In this document: in pieces, positions 18,343 through 27,737 of the stretch
Numbering within the stretch: the stretch's first letter is position 1
Layout: each line of letters opens with the position of its first letter
Assembly (NCBI RefSeq): GCF_014287475.1
Contig: NZ_JACOPF010000001.1
Span: forward strand, 1,892,833 to 1,956,832
Source: Mediterraneibacter hominis
GTDB taxonomy: Bacteria; Bacillota; Clostridia; Lachnospirales; Lachnospiraceae
DNA length: 64,000 nucleotides
Reading direction: 5' to 3'
Notes under the pieces: generated by a model
Told to the model about the DNA's origin: nothing
Database searches by the model: none
The model's input: only the letters and a program-made list of their open reading frames with translations
Position numbers and translations under genes: made by a program

Positions 18343-18365
18343 AGAACCTCCTCTTTTATTCTATT

Positions 18366-19235
18366 TTAATAATCTGACTGGTCCATACGAAACATTTTAT
18401 TAATCAGCATCACAATTGCCACTCCTATGATAATCAGCATTACGCTGAGCGCATTGCTGTAGCCGTAATTATTTTCAGTAAAAGCTGTTTTATAAATATA
18501 TAACGGAAAATTCAACGTAGCATTCCCAGGACCTCCATTGGTGGTCAAATATATCAATTCAAATTCTTTAAGCATGCTTGTTGCCGCAACAATCACACTG
18601 GTTCCCAAAGTATTTCTTACCATCGGCAAAACGATACGGGTATTTATCTGCCAGGATGTCGCTCCATCGAGTTTTGCCGCCTCTAGTATATCCTCCGGTA
18701 CCGATTGCATAGCTGCCAGCATAAGTATGGTAATCATCCCAGGATATAAAAGCCATCCAGCCATAACCGAAAAAAAAGCCGTATCTGCGTTGAAATACCA
18801 GTTAATATCAACCTTAGAGCCGGTAAAAAGTCTCAGAATTTCATTCAAAAGTCCGCTGTCGGTCTTAAATACATTCAGAAGAACCATTGCTAGCGCCGCC
18901 GTCGAAATCACATTTGGTAGCATACAGACCGTTCGAAAAATTTTCCAGCCCTTAAAGCGCGGCAAAAGGATTAACGCAAGCACTGTACCAAGAAGCACAT
19001 GAATAGTAGATTGCAAGATAACCCAAATCATAGTATGCCAGCATGCAGCCTGTACATTTGGATCTGCTACACCTTTCATATAATTAGCCAGACCGACAAA
19101 AAAGACATTTTCCCCAATACGCCAGTTAAAAAAAGAAGTCACTATTACCATGATTAGCGGGAACAGATATACAAACAAAAACAGAAAAACACATGGTGTT
19201 AAAAATACAATCAAAGTCCGTTTCTTAGGCTTCAT
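18366..19235 (-). CDS. Sugar ABC transporter permease, MalF/UgpA type
   Basis: 289 residues, six transmembrane segments. The coupling-helix EAA motif (EAAKLDGATSWQINTRIVLP) is near residue 189. It is one half of the CUT1-type channel; the other half is the permease at 20657-21487. The operon lacks an ATPase gene, as is common for CUT1 systems in Firmicutes that share MsmK-type ATPases. Confidence 0.9.
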   Translation of the reverse strand: MKPKKRTLIVFLTPCVFLFLFVYLFPLIMVIVTSFFNWRIGENVFFVGLANYMKGVADPNVQAACWHTMIWVILQSTIHVLLGTVLALILLPRFKGWKIFRTVCMLPNVISTAALAMVLLNVFKTDSGLLNEILRLFTGSKVDINWYFNADTAFFSVMAGWLLYPGMITILMLAAMQSVPEDILEAAKLDGATSWQINTRIVLPMVRNTLGTSVIVAATSMLKEFELIYLTTNGGPGNATLNFPLYIYKTAFTENNYGYSNALSVMLIIIGVAIVMLINKMFRMDQSDY

Positions 19236-19269
19236 ATCTCATCACGCTCCTTTGCACAACCCGAAGTCA

Positions 19270-19304
19270 GAAAAGACGTGCCGGAATCTCTGACACGTCT
19301 TTTC
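19270..19304 (-). terminator. Intercistronic stem-loop after the binding-protein gene
   Basis: GAAAAGACGTG (19270-19280) pairs with CACGTCTTTTC (19294-19304) in an 11-bp stem. It lies between the binding-protein stop and the next permease start, where partial termination or 3'-end protection raises binding-protein mRNA over permease mRNA. Confidence 0.7.
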
Positions 19305-19316
19305 AGTTTGTTTACA

Positions 19317-20582
19317 CTACTGTGCCGCATCTGTAAGAGCTTGTGCAAATTCTTCCGGCGTAATTGAACCATCTGCTAGCAACGGGTATTGTACACTGAT
19401 TTCATCCACTACTGTTGCATGCCATAAACTTTGAAAATCATTAATCGAACGCGAAGCTGAATCCGCCAGATTAATTGTATCCTGAACCTGTGAGTACACA
19501 TCTGCATCCGTAATCACGCAATCCGGTATAACACTGCACATTTCCAGATCCAATTTCTGGCTTTCTTCGCTTGTCATAAACTTTACAAAAGCAAGTGACG
19601 CTTCTATTTTTTCCTCTGTTTTGCTTGCAATACTCCATCCAATTTGTCCACTGTTATACATCACGTTCCCCGGGAATGTAGCAACAGCTACTCTATCTCC
19701 AAAATCCTCTGATACCACACTGGTATCATAAAATTTCGAAACCATCCACGGTCCGTTCGCTATAATAGCCGTCTTTTCATTAAAGAAATTATTTGCCGCT
19801 TCCGCATATGCGCCTCCTACAGCATCAGCAGTAGTATATTTCTGGAACATTTCTTGAATCATCCCTGCCGCCTTAACCACTTCGTCATTATTATAGTCAT
19901 CCGGCTGATTGGTATTCATAAATTCCTCGCCCGTATCTGAATCTCCGATCATAGCTCCTAGCATCAGACTCGTAACCCAGCCGCTTTCTGCCGTATCCAT
20001 GGAAACCGGTGTAATTCCAGCCGCAAGTAGTTTATCACAATCCTCAAAAAACTCATCCCAAGTTTCTGGAACCTGCTCTATCCCTGCCTCTTCAAACAAC
20101 TCTGTATTATAAAAATATCCGATGGTCTGCCGGATGTAGGGTATCGCGTATAACTTTCCATCTCTCGTATTCACATTTTTCCCGACGTCGCTCATAAAGC
20201 CCGCCCACTCCGGATCTTCCTCAACATACGGCGTCAGGTCTACCAGCTTGTCCTGCATTGAGTCAATGAGGTTATATCCTCCGGTAACAATAACATCAGG
20301 AAGATCATCTGCGCTATACAAGACCTTCATCTTATCTATATAATTCTGATCTCCAGGGATCTCTTCCATCACAACTTTATATTGATCTTTGTATTCCTCA
20401 TTAAACGCCTCAACCCGTTCTTTTACCCATTCTGTCTGGGATGCCGTTCCACACATAAATGTAGGGAAACTGATCTCCACGACACCATTACCTCCTGCTC
20501 CTTCTTCCTTGTTTCCACATCCTGCCGCCAAACTCATGCTCATAGACAGCACACATACAACCGCCACAACTTTTTTCTTCAT
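19317..20582 (-). CDS. Sugar ABC transporter substrate-binding lipoprotein (CUT1)
   Basis: 421 residues. Signal peptide ends at lipobox LAAGC, Cys22, then a Gly/Glu linker and an extracellular solute-binding protein family 1 fold. It captures a sugar or oligosaccharide for the two permeases of this operon. A GAGGAGG box lies upstream of the ATG. The specificity cannot be read, but the GH4 glycosidase downstream suggests a glycoside or disaccharide. Confidence 0.9.
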   Translation of the reverse strand: MKKKVVAVVCVLSMSMSLAAGCGNKEEGAGGNGVVEISFPTFMCGTASQTEWVKERVEAFNEEYKDQYKVVMEEIPGDQNYIDKMKVLYSADDLPDVIVTGGYNLIDSMQDKLVDLTPYVEEDPEWAGFMSDVGKNVNTRDGKLYAIPYIRQTIGYFYNTELFEEAGIEQVPETWDEFFEDCDKLLAAGITPVSMDTAESGWVTSLMLGAMIGDSDTGEEFMNTNQPDDYNNDEVVKAAGMIQEMFQKYTTADAVGGAYAEAANNFFNEKTAIIANGPWMVSKFYDTSVVSEDFGDRVAVATFPGNVMYNSGQIGWSIASKTEEKIEASLAFVKFMTSEESQKLDLEMCSVIPDCVITDADVYSQVQDTINLADSASRSINDFQSLWHATVVDEISVQYPLLADGSITPEEFAQALTDAAQ

Positions 20583-20656
20583 ACTAATACATACCTCCTC
20601 TTACTTAATTTATAATTAATGATAATTACCATTCGTTTTCAGTCCACTACCAGCGT

Positions 20657-21487
20657 TTATCCCTTTACAGATCCTGCTGCCATACTGCTGGTAATCTGTT
20701 CTTGCAGTAAAATAAACACTATAATACTCGGCAGTACTGATAATGTAATCGCTGCAAACATAGCTGTGTAGTCAAACGAAAACTGTGACGAGAAATAATT
20801 AAGAGCCAACGGCAATGTTCTGTTTGTCTCACTTTTCGTCAAAACCAACGCAAACATAAATTCATTCCAACTGGTTAGGAAATGAAGCGTTGCAGCCGTT
20901 GCCAGACCTGATCTGGACATCGGAATTATGATTCTAGTAAATGTATAGATTGGTCCGGCTCCATCAATTGCAGCTGCTTCATCAACTTCCTTTGGTATAT
21001 TCAAAAAAGTACTTCTCAAGATAAACAGAGAGGTTGGAAGCCCCAGCGCCGCATATACAATAATCAACCCCATCTTTGTATCCAACAGATTTATCCGCGC
21101 CATAATCAAATATAGCGGCATTAACAATCCGGAAATCGGAATTAATAGCGATGACGATAATAAGGATGTAAATATTTTTTTACCCCGAAACTCATATCTC
21201 GCCAATGCGTATGCAGCCATAGAAACCGCCCCTATACTAATCACTGTATTTACCGCTGCTATAAAAACGCTATTTCCGAAAAATTCAAAAATCGGAGACA
21301 TCTCCAGCGCTCGGAGATAACCGTCAAATGAATAAGAGGACGGAAGGGAAAACGCTGAATCAAGAATTTCCTTGTTGCTTTTAAATGATGAAAAAATCAC
21401 CCATAAAAAGGGTCCTACACAAATAGCTGCTGTATATGCTAGAAAGACTACACATAAAATCCGGCCAATAAACTTTCTCGCTTTCAT
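20657..21487 (-). CDS. Sugar ABC transporter permease, MalG type
   Basis: 276 residues, six transmembrane segments, EAA motif EAAAIDGAGPIYTFTRIIIP near residue 169. It is the second half of the CUT1 channel. Its start overlaps the stop of the LacI gene by 4 nt (ATGA), so the regulator is the first gene of the operon it most likely controls. The C-terminus ends SSMAAGSVKG, the usual MalG-type tail. Confidence 0.9.
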   Translation of the reverse strand: MKARKFIGRILCVVFLAYTAAICVGPFLWVIFSSFKSNKEILDSAFSLPSSYSFDGYLRALEMSPIFEFFGNSVFIAAVNTVISIGAVSMAAYALARYEFRGKKIFTSLLSSSLLIPISGLLMPLYLIMARINLLDTKMGLIIVYAALGLPTSLFILRSTFLNIPKEVDEAAAIDGAGPIYTFTRIIIPMSRSGLATAATLHFLTSWNEFMFALVLTKSETNRTLPLALNYFSSQFSFDYTAMFAAITLSVLPSIIVFILLQEQITSSMAAGSVKG

Positions 21488-22479
21488 TCTCCTTCCCCCT
21501 TTTTTACCGAAGCACAGCTGTCACGAATTATTATGGAGTGCGGCAGCATGATCTCTCTACTGATTTCCATCGTACTCTCAGATGAAAAAAAATCTAGCGC
21601 GCAACGAATAAACTCTTCCAGCGGCTGATGCATAGTCGTAAGTCTTGGTCGGATTTGCTCCGCGATTGGCAGATCATCAAAGCCCAATACTGAAACATCC
21701 TGAGGCACCCTTATTCCCATATCCTGAAGACCACATATAGCTCCACACGCCATTTCATCACTAAAAGCAAAAATTGCTGTAAAATCAAGTTGATCTTTTA
21801 TAATTTTTTGAGCAAATGCGTATCCGTTCTCTCGAGTCAGTGCTCCATATTGTACATATGGCTCTTCAAAAGCCAATCCAGTCTCCGACATCGCCTTTGT
21901 GCAACCTATAATTCTTTGATAACTTGCATTAACACCCTTTCCATAATTCGTAAAAAACACAATCTTTCTATGACCAAGTCCGAGTAAATATCTGGTTCCC
22001 TCGTATGCCGCCAGCACATCATTTACATGGATATATCCTCCATCCTTAACATCAACAGAATCCTCAGCACACAACACAACTGGTATTTTCATTTTGCGGG
22101 CGAATTCATAAATCATACTGCTCTCATCTTCTTCCAGAAGAATAAACCCATGAGGTTTTAGACGTGTCAGTATACTTCTGCACTGACTTGTCTGACATTT
22201 ATATACCGGAAGAAAAACGATCTGAATTCCATACGAGGGTGCCTGTTCCATAAACATTCTTAACAATTCCGAATAAAACGCCAATCGTTTATGCGGAGTT
22301 ATAAGAACCAGGGTTTTATTTTTTTCACGGCTTTTAACTTGAGTCTGACCTTCTTCTTTCCCTAACACCGCTTCAATTTTTTCAGCAACTGATTTGCTGA
22401 CATTTTCATTTTCTGTAAAATATCTCGATACACTTGAAGGCGAAACGCCAGCAAGCTTCGCAATTTCTCGTACCGTCAT
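21484..22479 (-). CDS. LacI-family transcriptional regulator
   Basis: 331 residues. The N-terminal helix-turn-helix (TVREIAKLAGVSPSSVSRYF, 2-21) is followed by a hinge and a periplasmic-binding-like sensor domain that should bind a sugar. It is the first gene of the ABC-GH4-PfkB operon. Two TTGTTTC-N-GAAACAA palindromes (22494-22506 and 22649-22663) flank its promoter region and are the best operator candidates. The start codon is preceded not by AGGAGG but by an uninterrupted run of ten G residues four bases upstream, which may make translation variable. Confidence 0.92.
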   Translation of the reverse strand: MTVREIAKLAGVSPSSVSRYFTENENVSKSVAEKIEAVLGKEEGQTQVKSREKNKTLVLITPHKRLAFYSELLRMFMEQAPSYGIQIVFLPVYKCQTSQCRSILTRLKPHGFILLEEDESSMIYEFARKMKIPVVLCAEDSVDVKDGGYIHVNDVLAAYEGTRYLLGLGHRKIVFFTNYGKGVNASYQRIIGCTKAMSETGLAFEEPYVQYGALTRENGYAFAQKIIKDQLDFTAIFAFSDEMACGAICGLQDMGIRVPQDVSVLGFDDLPIAEQIRPRLTTMHQPLEEFIRCALDFFSSESTMEISREIMLPHSIIIRDSCASVKKGEGE

Positions 22480-22483
22480 AGTG

Positions 22484-22493
22484 CCCCCCCCCC
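22484..22493 (-). repeat. Homopolymeric G10 tract in the lacI ribosome-binding site
   Basis: Ten consecutive C on the plus strand (G on the coding strand), four bases from the ATG. It takes the place of the Shine-Dalgarno sequence. Tracts of this length slip during replication. Confidence 0.85.
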
Positions 22494-22506
22494 TGTTTCA
22501 GAAACA
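22494..22506. promoter_or_regulatory. Putative LacI operator, site 1
   Basis: Palindrome TGTTTC-A-GAAACA directly upstream of the G10 tract. Matches site 2 in both arms. Confidence 0.55.
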
Positions 22507-22648
22507 AAATCTATCCAGAAATATTTTCGCTTGTTTAATATGATATATAACACTTCATTCGTCATTTTGTCAATAATTAACTTTATTTTAATATTATTTT
22601 TGTTAAATTATCTGATATCATTCTATCATTTTTGTGAAATATAACAAT

Positions 22649-22663
22649 TTGTTTCTGAAACAA
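22649..22663. promoter_or_regulatory. Putative LacI operator, site 2
   Basis: Palindrome TTGTTTC-T-GAAACAA, 142 bp beyond site 1 (centre to centre about 156 bp). The repeated odd palindrome suggests one dimeric regulator and possible looping. Confidence 0.55.
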
Positions 22664-22757
22664 GCTCTCGTTTTTAACAGTAATATGTAACATCCGTCAG
22701 TACGACAAACGCATGAATGTGTTTCCAAACTAAACATATAAACAAATTTCAAAAATT

Positions 22758-23560
22758 TTATAAATCCATTAGCTCTTCCAAATATTTTTCCGGATTTGTT
22801 CCAATCGCATACCGCTTCTTTCTCATGCTTAATCGACAATGTCCCACTTCTGCTATCTTTAAGATGTTTAATGCCAGCTTCCTGATAATATTCAGATTAT
22901 AAGCCGCCTGTTTCTCTAATGTGTGATTCCCATCTTCCCGAAAAGTTACATCCAAATGCCAGTGATAACTTTCTATCATCCAGTGGCCCCTCACTGCTCT
23001 CTCTGTCTCGTCTATATCTGTTGCCAGACTGCTGATCTCTCCTCCACTGTCTCTTTCCCTTCTGCTTCTGTTATGGTATTCCCGTTTCTCTATCTTTCCA
23101 CTTTCTTTTTGTATGCACATTTCTTCTGCAGCTCTTCTTCCGGATTTTCTTTACTATGGCTGTCTGCGTCCCCATGACATCTGTTGTTATAATGGTCCCC
23201 TTGATATTCAGGCTGTCTAATAATTCAGGAATTGCTGTAATCTCATTCGTTTTTTCTTCCACCCGCGTTTGTCCCAGGCAGAACCCTCTTTCATCGACTG
23301 CGCTGACAATATGGTTTCCCTTCTGGTTTTTATTTCCATTCCCTCTCTGCGTTTTGCCGTCAATCGCAAGCAGGCGCTTTATTTTCTTTCCCTCTTCACT
23401 GTTTAACAACTCATTCCATCTTTTCTGGAAATTCTCTAAAAATTCGGAGGGTACTATAGCGAACACTCTCTGGATCGTATCATGCGAAGGGAGCCCATGA
23501 GGAAGTTCCAGATATTTGTTCTTTCGTGCGTTTATCGTGGGCTCCCTCTGTACACTGACG
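22758..23560 (-). pseudogene. ISAs1-family transposase, decayed (copy 2)
   Basis: On the minus strand, from about 23560: KNKYLELPHGLPSHDTIQRVF, then LLAIDGKTQRGNGNKNQKGN and TTDVMGTQTAIVKKIRKK in one frame. An internal deletion and frame change follow near 23100, and the C-terminal ISSLATDIDETERAVRGHW and NHTLEKQAAYNLNIIRKLAL continue to the stop at 22758. About a fifth of the DDE region and the N-terminus are missing, so it is inactive. It lies in opposite orientation to copy 1 on the other side of the sugar island. Confidence 0.88.
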
Positions 23561-23651
23561 CTGATATTATGTTAAAATAAAAAAGCATACTTAAAAACTT
23601 TTTGCATAAATCATATAAAACTACAAGTACGTCATTTATGAAAGGAGTTTT

Positions 23652-25907
23652 ATGATGAATATAAAAGAGCTGCTGACGAAACATCTTGGAAAATCTATTT
23701 CACAAGCCTCTGATGGAGAGACATACCGCGCACTTCTTATAGTTGTAAAAGAATTGTCCGCGCAGAAGGAGCAGCAAGGCGGCAAGAAAAAGCTGTATTA
23801 TATTTCCGCCGAGTTTCTTATCGGTAAACTGCTCTCTGATAACCTAATCAATCTTGGAATTTATGAAGAAACAAAAAAAGTTCTCGCACAGGAAGGAAAA
23901 AGCTTAAGCAAAATCGAAGAAATGGAACCGGAACCGTCCCTCGGGAACGGTGGTCTTGGACGTCTCGCCGCATGTTTTCTGGACTCTATCGCTACACTTG
24001 GGCTTAACGGAGACGGAATCGGATTAAATTACCACCTGGGGCTTTTCAGGCAAACCTTTGAAAACACACTGCAAAAAGAACTTCCCAACCCCTGGATCGA
24101 AAAAGAAAGCTGGCTGCACAAAACCGCTGTCAGCTACCCGGTAGAGTTCGGCAATTTTACTTTACATTCCAGAATGTATGATATTGCTGTCACCGGATAT
24201 GAAAATCGTACAAATAAACTGCATCTTTTTGATGCAGATACCGTAGATGAAACGATTGTAAAAGACGGAATTGACTTTGACAAAGAGGATGTAGAACGAA
24301 ACCTTACACTTTTCCTCTACCCGGACGACAGTGACGAAAAGGGGCGGCTTCTTCGGATTTACCAGCAATATTTTATGGTGAGCTGTGCCGCACAGTTCAT
24401 TTTAGACGAGTGTATATCCAAAGGCTGTACTCTGTACGATCTTGCGGACTATGCAGTCATACAGATTAACGATACACACCCTACTATGATCATTCCTGAA
24501 CTGATCCGTCTTCTGACAAAAAGAGGTCTCGATATGGACACTGCAATCTCTGTCGTAACCCATACATGTGCTTACACGAACCACACGATTCTCGCAGAAG
24601 CATTGGAAAAATGGCCTCTTTCCTACCTAAAAAAGGTAGTTCCCCAATTAGTTCCGATTATCGAAATCTTAGATGACAAAGTCAGAAGAAAATTTTCTGA
24701 TGAAAGCGTAGTAATTATTGACCAAAATGACATTGTTCATATGGCGCATATAGATATTCATTACGGCTTCAGCGTCAACGGTGTCGCAGCCCTTCATACA
24801 GAGATATTAAAGAAAAATGAACTGCACAGCTTTTACCAGATATATCCGGAGAAATTCAATAATAAAACAAATGGGATTACCTTCCGAAGATGGCTTATCC
24901 ACTCCAATCCTTTGCTTACACAGATACTGGATCGTACCATAGGGCAGGGCTATCGTCAGGATGCTGACAGATTAGAAAGCCTTCTGCATTTCAGAACAGA
25001 CAAAAGTGTATTGCACAGTCTGTTAGAAATGAAACAGGAAAATAAAAGAGCGCTGTGCAATTATCTGGAGCGCACACAGAGTGTCACCCTCAACCCAGAT
25101 TCTATTTTTGATATGCAGATAAAACGCTTACATGAATATAAACGCCAGCAAATGCACGCACTTTATATTATAGATACATATCTTCAGATAAAATCCGGAA
25201 AGAAGCCCTCCACTCCTATTACCGCTATTTTCGGCGCCAAAGCTGCTCCTGCATATGTCATTGCCAAAGATATTATCCATTTAATCTTATGTTTGCAGGA
25301 GCTTATCAATCATGATCCGGAAGTCAGCCCATACCTGAAAGTTGTTATGGTAGAAAACTACAATGTGACAAATGCAGAAAAGCTGATTCCTGCCTGCGAT
25401 ATTTCCGAACAGATTTCCCTTGCTTCCAAAGAGGCAAGCGGTACTGGAAATATGAAATTCATGTTGAACGGGGCTGTCACTCTCGGTACAGAAGACGGCG
25501 CGAATGTAGAAATCCATGAACGGGTAGGAGATGACAATATTTTCATATTTGGCGCTTCCAGCGACGCAGTTATCCGTCACTATGCTAAGGCAGACTATGT
25601 TTCGAAAGACTACTATGAAAACGATAAGGAAATCAAAGCTGCTGTCGATTTCATAACCAGCAAAGAACTACTTTCTATTGGAAAGGAAGAAAACTTAGCC
25701 CGCCTGAAAAAAGAACTGATCGGCAAAGACTGGTTTATGACGCTGCTCGATTTTCAGGCTTATAAGGCAAAAAAAGAAGAAGCATTCAAAGCTTATGAAA
25801 ACAGACTGGCCTGGGCCGAAAAAATGCTTGTAAATATTGCCAGCGCAGGCTTCTTTTCGTCTGACCGTACAATAAAAGAATACAATCGTGACATTTGGAA
25901 ACTATAG
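23652..25907 (+). CDS. glgP: Glycogen/maltodextrin phosphorylase
   Basis: 751 residues. It cleaves alpha-1,4-glucan with phosphate to glucose 1-phosphate. The N-terminal [19 protein letters not shown] motif (about 96-114) and the PLP-lysine motif [15 protein letters not shown] (about 594-608) are intact. It is somewhat shorter than E. coli GlgP, as is usual in Clostridia. The ATG at 23652 (followed by a second ATG) has AAAGGAG upstream. malQ follows 35 nt downstream, so phosphorolysis and disproportionation of maltodextrin are co-expressed. Confidence 0.95.
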   Translation: MMNIKELLTKHLGKSISQASDGETYRALLIVVKELSAQKEQQGGKKKLYYISAEFLIGKLLSDNLINLGIYEETKKVLAQEGKSLSKIEEMEPEPSLGNGGLGRLAACFLDSIATLGLNGDGIGLNYHLGLFRQTFENTLQKELPNPWIEKESWLHKTAVSYPVEFGNFTLHSRMYDIAVTGYENRTNKLHLFDADTVDETIVKDGIDFDKEDVERNLTLFLYPDDSDEKGRLLRIYQQYFMVSCAAQFILDECISKGCTLYDLADYAVIQINDTHPTMIIPELIRLLTKRGLDMDTAISVVTHTCAYTNHTILAEALEKWPLSYLKKVVPQLVPIIEILDDKVRRKFSDESVVIIDQNDIVHMAHIDIHYGFSVNGVAALHTEILKKNELHSFYQIYPEKFNNKTNGITFRRWLIHSNPLLTQILDRTIGQGYRQDADRLESLLHFRTDKSVLHSLLEMKQENKRALCNYLERTQSVTLNPDSIFDMQIKRLHEYKRQQMHALYIIDTYLQIKSGKKPSTPITAIFGAKAAPAYVIAKDIIHLILCLQELINHDPEVSPYLKVVMVENYNVTNAEKLIPACDISEQISLASKEASGTGNMKFMLNGAVTLGTEDGANVEIHERVGDDNIFIFGASSDAVIRHYAKADYVSKDYYENDKEIKAAVDFITSKELLSIGKEENLARLKKELIGKDWFMTLLDFQAYKAKKEEAFKAYENRLAWAEKMLVNIASAGFFSSDRTIKEYNRDIWKL

Positions 25908-25942
25908 CACACACGCTAAAGATATAGAAGGGAGGAGAAGTT

Positions 25943-27427
25943 ATGAGAGCAAGCGGCATTTTACTGCCTGTTTTTTCACTGCCGTCCAAATACGGAATTG
26001 GCTGCTTTTCTAAGGAAGCATATACATTTATTGACCAGTTAAAAGAGGCTGGGCAAAGCCGCTGGCAGATTCTGCCTCTTGGGCCGACCGGCTATGGAGA
26101 CTCGCCCTATCAGTCGTTCTCTACTTTTGCGGGAAATCCTTACTTTATAGACTTAAAAACGCTCATAAAAGAGGAGCTTCTTACCAAAAAAGAGTGTGCG
26201 GCATTTGATTTCGGAAATGCCTCCGACTCTATTGACTATGAAAAATTATACCTTTCCCGCTTTAAGCTGCTGCGTAAAGCCTATAAACGTTTTCATCCCA
26301 ATGGAGACTATAAGAAGTTCATCGCCCAAAACGACTGGTGGCTTTCTGATTACGCACTTTACATGGCAGTCAAAGACGCGCACGACGGAAAACCTTGGTT
26401 TTCCTGGGAAAAAGGATTACGTGACCGCAATACAGACGCACTTGCCCTTGCAGAAGAATCCCTGTATGACGAAATAAATTTTTACCGTTTCCAGCAGTTT
26501 GAATTTGATAAACAGTGGAGCCGTCTGAAATCCTACGCCAATAAAAATGGGATTCAGATCATTGGAGATCTCCCTATCTATGTGGCTTTTGACAGCGCAG
26601 ATACCTGGGCGTCCCCAAACTTATTCCAATTCGATGAAAACCACAATCCTACTCATGTTGCCGGCTGTCCTCCAGATGCGTTCTCCGCCACCGGACAGCT
26701 CTGGGGCAATCCACTTTATGACTGGGATTATCATAAAAAAACGGATTACGAATGGTGGCTTCGCCGTATTTCTTATAGTTTTAAATTATATGATATTGTA
26801 CGCATCGATCATTTTCGCGGATTTGATGAATACTATGCGATTCCTTTTGGCGATAAAACAGCAGAGCACGGCAAATGGATGCCGGGCCCTGGAATAGATT
26901 TTTTCCATACTATAGAAAGAAATTTAGGTAACCTGAATATCATTGCAGAAGATTTAGGATTTCTTACCGACAGTGTTTTAAAACTGTTAAAGGACAGCGG
27001 CTTCCCGGGTATGAAAGTGATTCAGTTTGCGTTTGACAACCGAGAATCCTCCAATTACCTGCCCCACACGTATTCTGCTAACTGTGTCGTATATACAGGC
27101 ACACACGACAACGACACAACCCGCGGATGGTATCACCACATCCCAAAAGAATGTCGGGATTTTGCAAAAGAGTACCTGCACAAGCCCCTTCTTGATGAGG
27201 ACAGTCTGTCTTGGGACTTTATTGCAATGGCAATGGGCAGTGTCGCTGATCTGTGCGTTATCCCCATTCAGGATTATCTTTGCCTCGACACACATGCCCG
27301 TATTAACACACCTTCTACTTTAGGTGGAAACTGGACATGGCGGCTTGGCAAAGGCCAGATAACAAAAAAACTCGTCAAAAAAATAAAAAATATCACAAAA
27401 CTTTATGGACGATTGCCTGGAAAATAA
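25943..27427 (+). CDS. malQ: 4-alpha-glucanotransferase
   Basis: 494 residues, GH77 (amylomaltase). It transfers glucan segments between maltodextrins and frees glucose, feeding GlgP. Motifs include the N-terminal SLPSKYGIGCF and LPLGPTGYGDSPYQ, the catalytic-nucleophile region RIDHFRGFDEY (about 292), the acid/base region IIAEDLGFL (about 334) and YTGTHDNDT (about 388). GGAGGAG precedes the ATG. It is the second gene of glgP-malQ. No terminator is obvious downstream, where it converges with the ribose-type ABC operon. Confidence 0.95.
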   Translation: MRASGILLPVFSLPSKYGIGCFSKEAYTFIDQLKEAGQSRWQILPLGPTGYGDSPYQSFSTFAGNPYFIDLKTLIKEELLTKKECAAFDFGNASDSIDYEKLYLSRFKLLRKAYKRFHPNGDYKKFIAQNDWWLSDYALYMAVKDAHDGKPWFSWEKGLRDRNTDALALAEESLYDEINFYRFQQFEFDKQWSRLKSYANKNGIQIIGDLPIYVAFDSADTWASPNLFQFDENHNPTHVAGCPPDAFSATGQLWGNPLYDWDYHKKTDYEWWLRRISYSFKLYDIVRIDHFRGFDEYYAIPFGDKTAEHGKWMPGPGIDFFHTIERNLGNLNIIAEDLGFLTDSVLKLLKDSGFPGMKVIQFAFDNRESSNYLPHTYSANCVVYTGTHDNDTTRGWYHHIPKECRDFAKEYLHKPLLDEDSLSWDFIAMAMGSVADLCVIPIQDYLCLDTHARINTPSTLGGNWTWRLGKGQITKKLVKKIKNITKLYGRLPGK

Positions 27428-27720
27428 AAATTTAACGAAGTAACAAGCAATGCGAAAAGAACAGGAATACTCTGTGTCATGCTTACATGTAAACAGAGTT
27501 CTGCCTTCTTCTTTTCATTCGGCGACTGCTGATAGCGAAATGGAGCTATGCGGAATTGAGCTAGCACTACGGAATTTGGCAAAAAGGCCGTGTTAAAGAG
27601 ATATTTTGTATCGTTCGTCAGGGCTTCGCCGAAATACGTGGCAGTGTGAAGCCAATCCCGCTCTGTTTGAAATGATAAACTTAAGCTAACGAACGTTGCA
27701 GTACACGCCCTCTTGCGCAT
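27403..27720 (-). CDS. Doubtful ORF between malQ and the ribose-type operon
   Basis: About 105 codons from ATG 27720 (the frame extends to TTG 27732). It overlaps the 3' end of malQ on the opposite strand and starts 5-17 nt after the stop of the upstream permease gene. The C-terminal third is hydrophobic enough for one membrane helix. No ribosome-binding site at a good distance and no family recognised. It may be a real small membrane protein or a conserved non-coding stretch; the 300 bases here hold nothing else recognisable. Confidence 0.25.
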   Translation of the reverse strand: MRKRACTATFVSLSLSFQTERDWLHTATYFGEALTNDTKYLFNTAFLPNSVVLAQFRIAPFRYQQSPNEKKKAELCLHVSMTQSIPVLFALLVTSLNFYFPGNRP

Positions 27721-27737
27721 CCCTTTTGTCAATTTCC

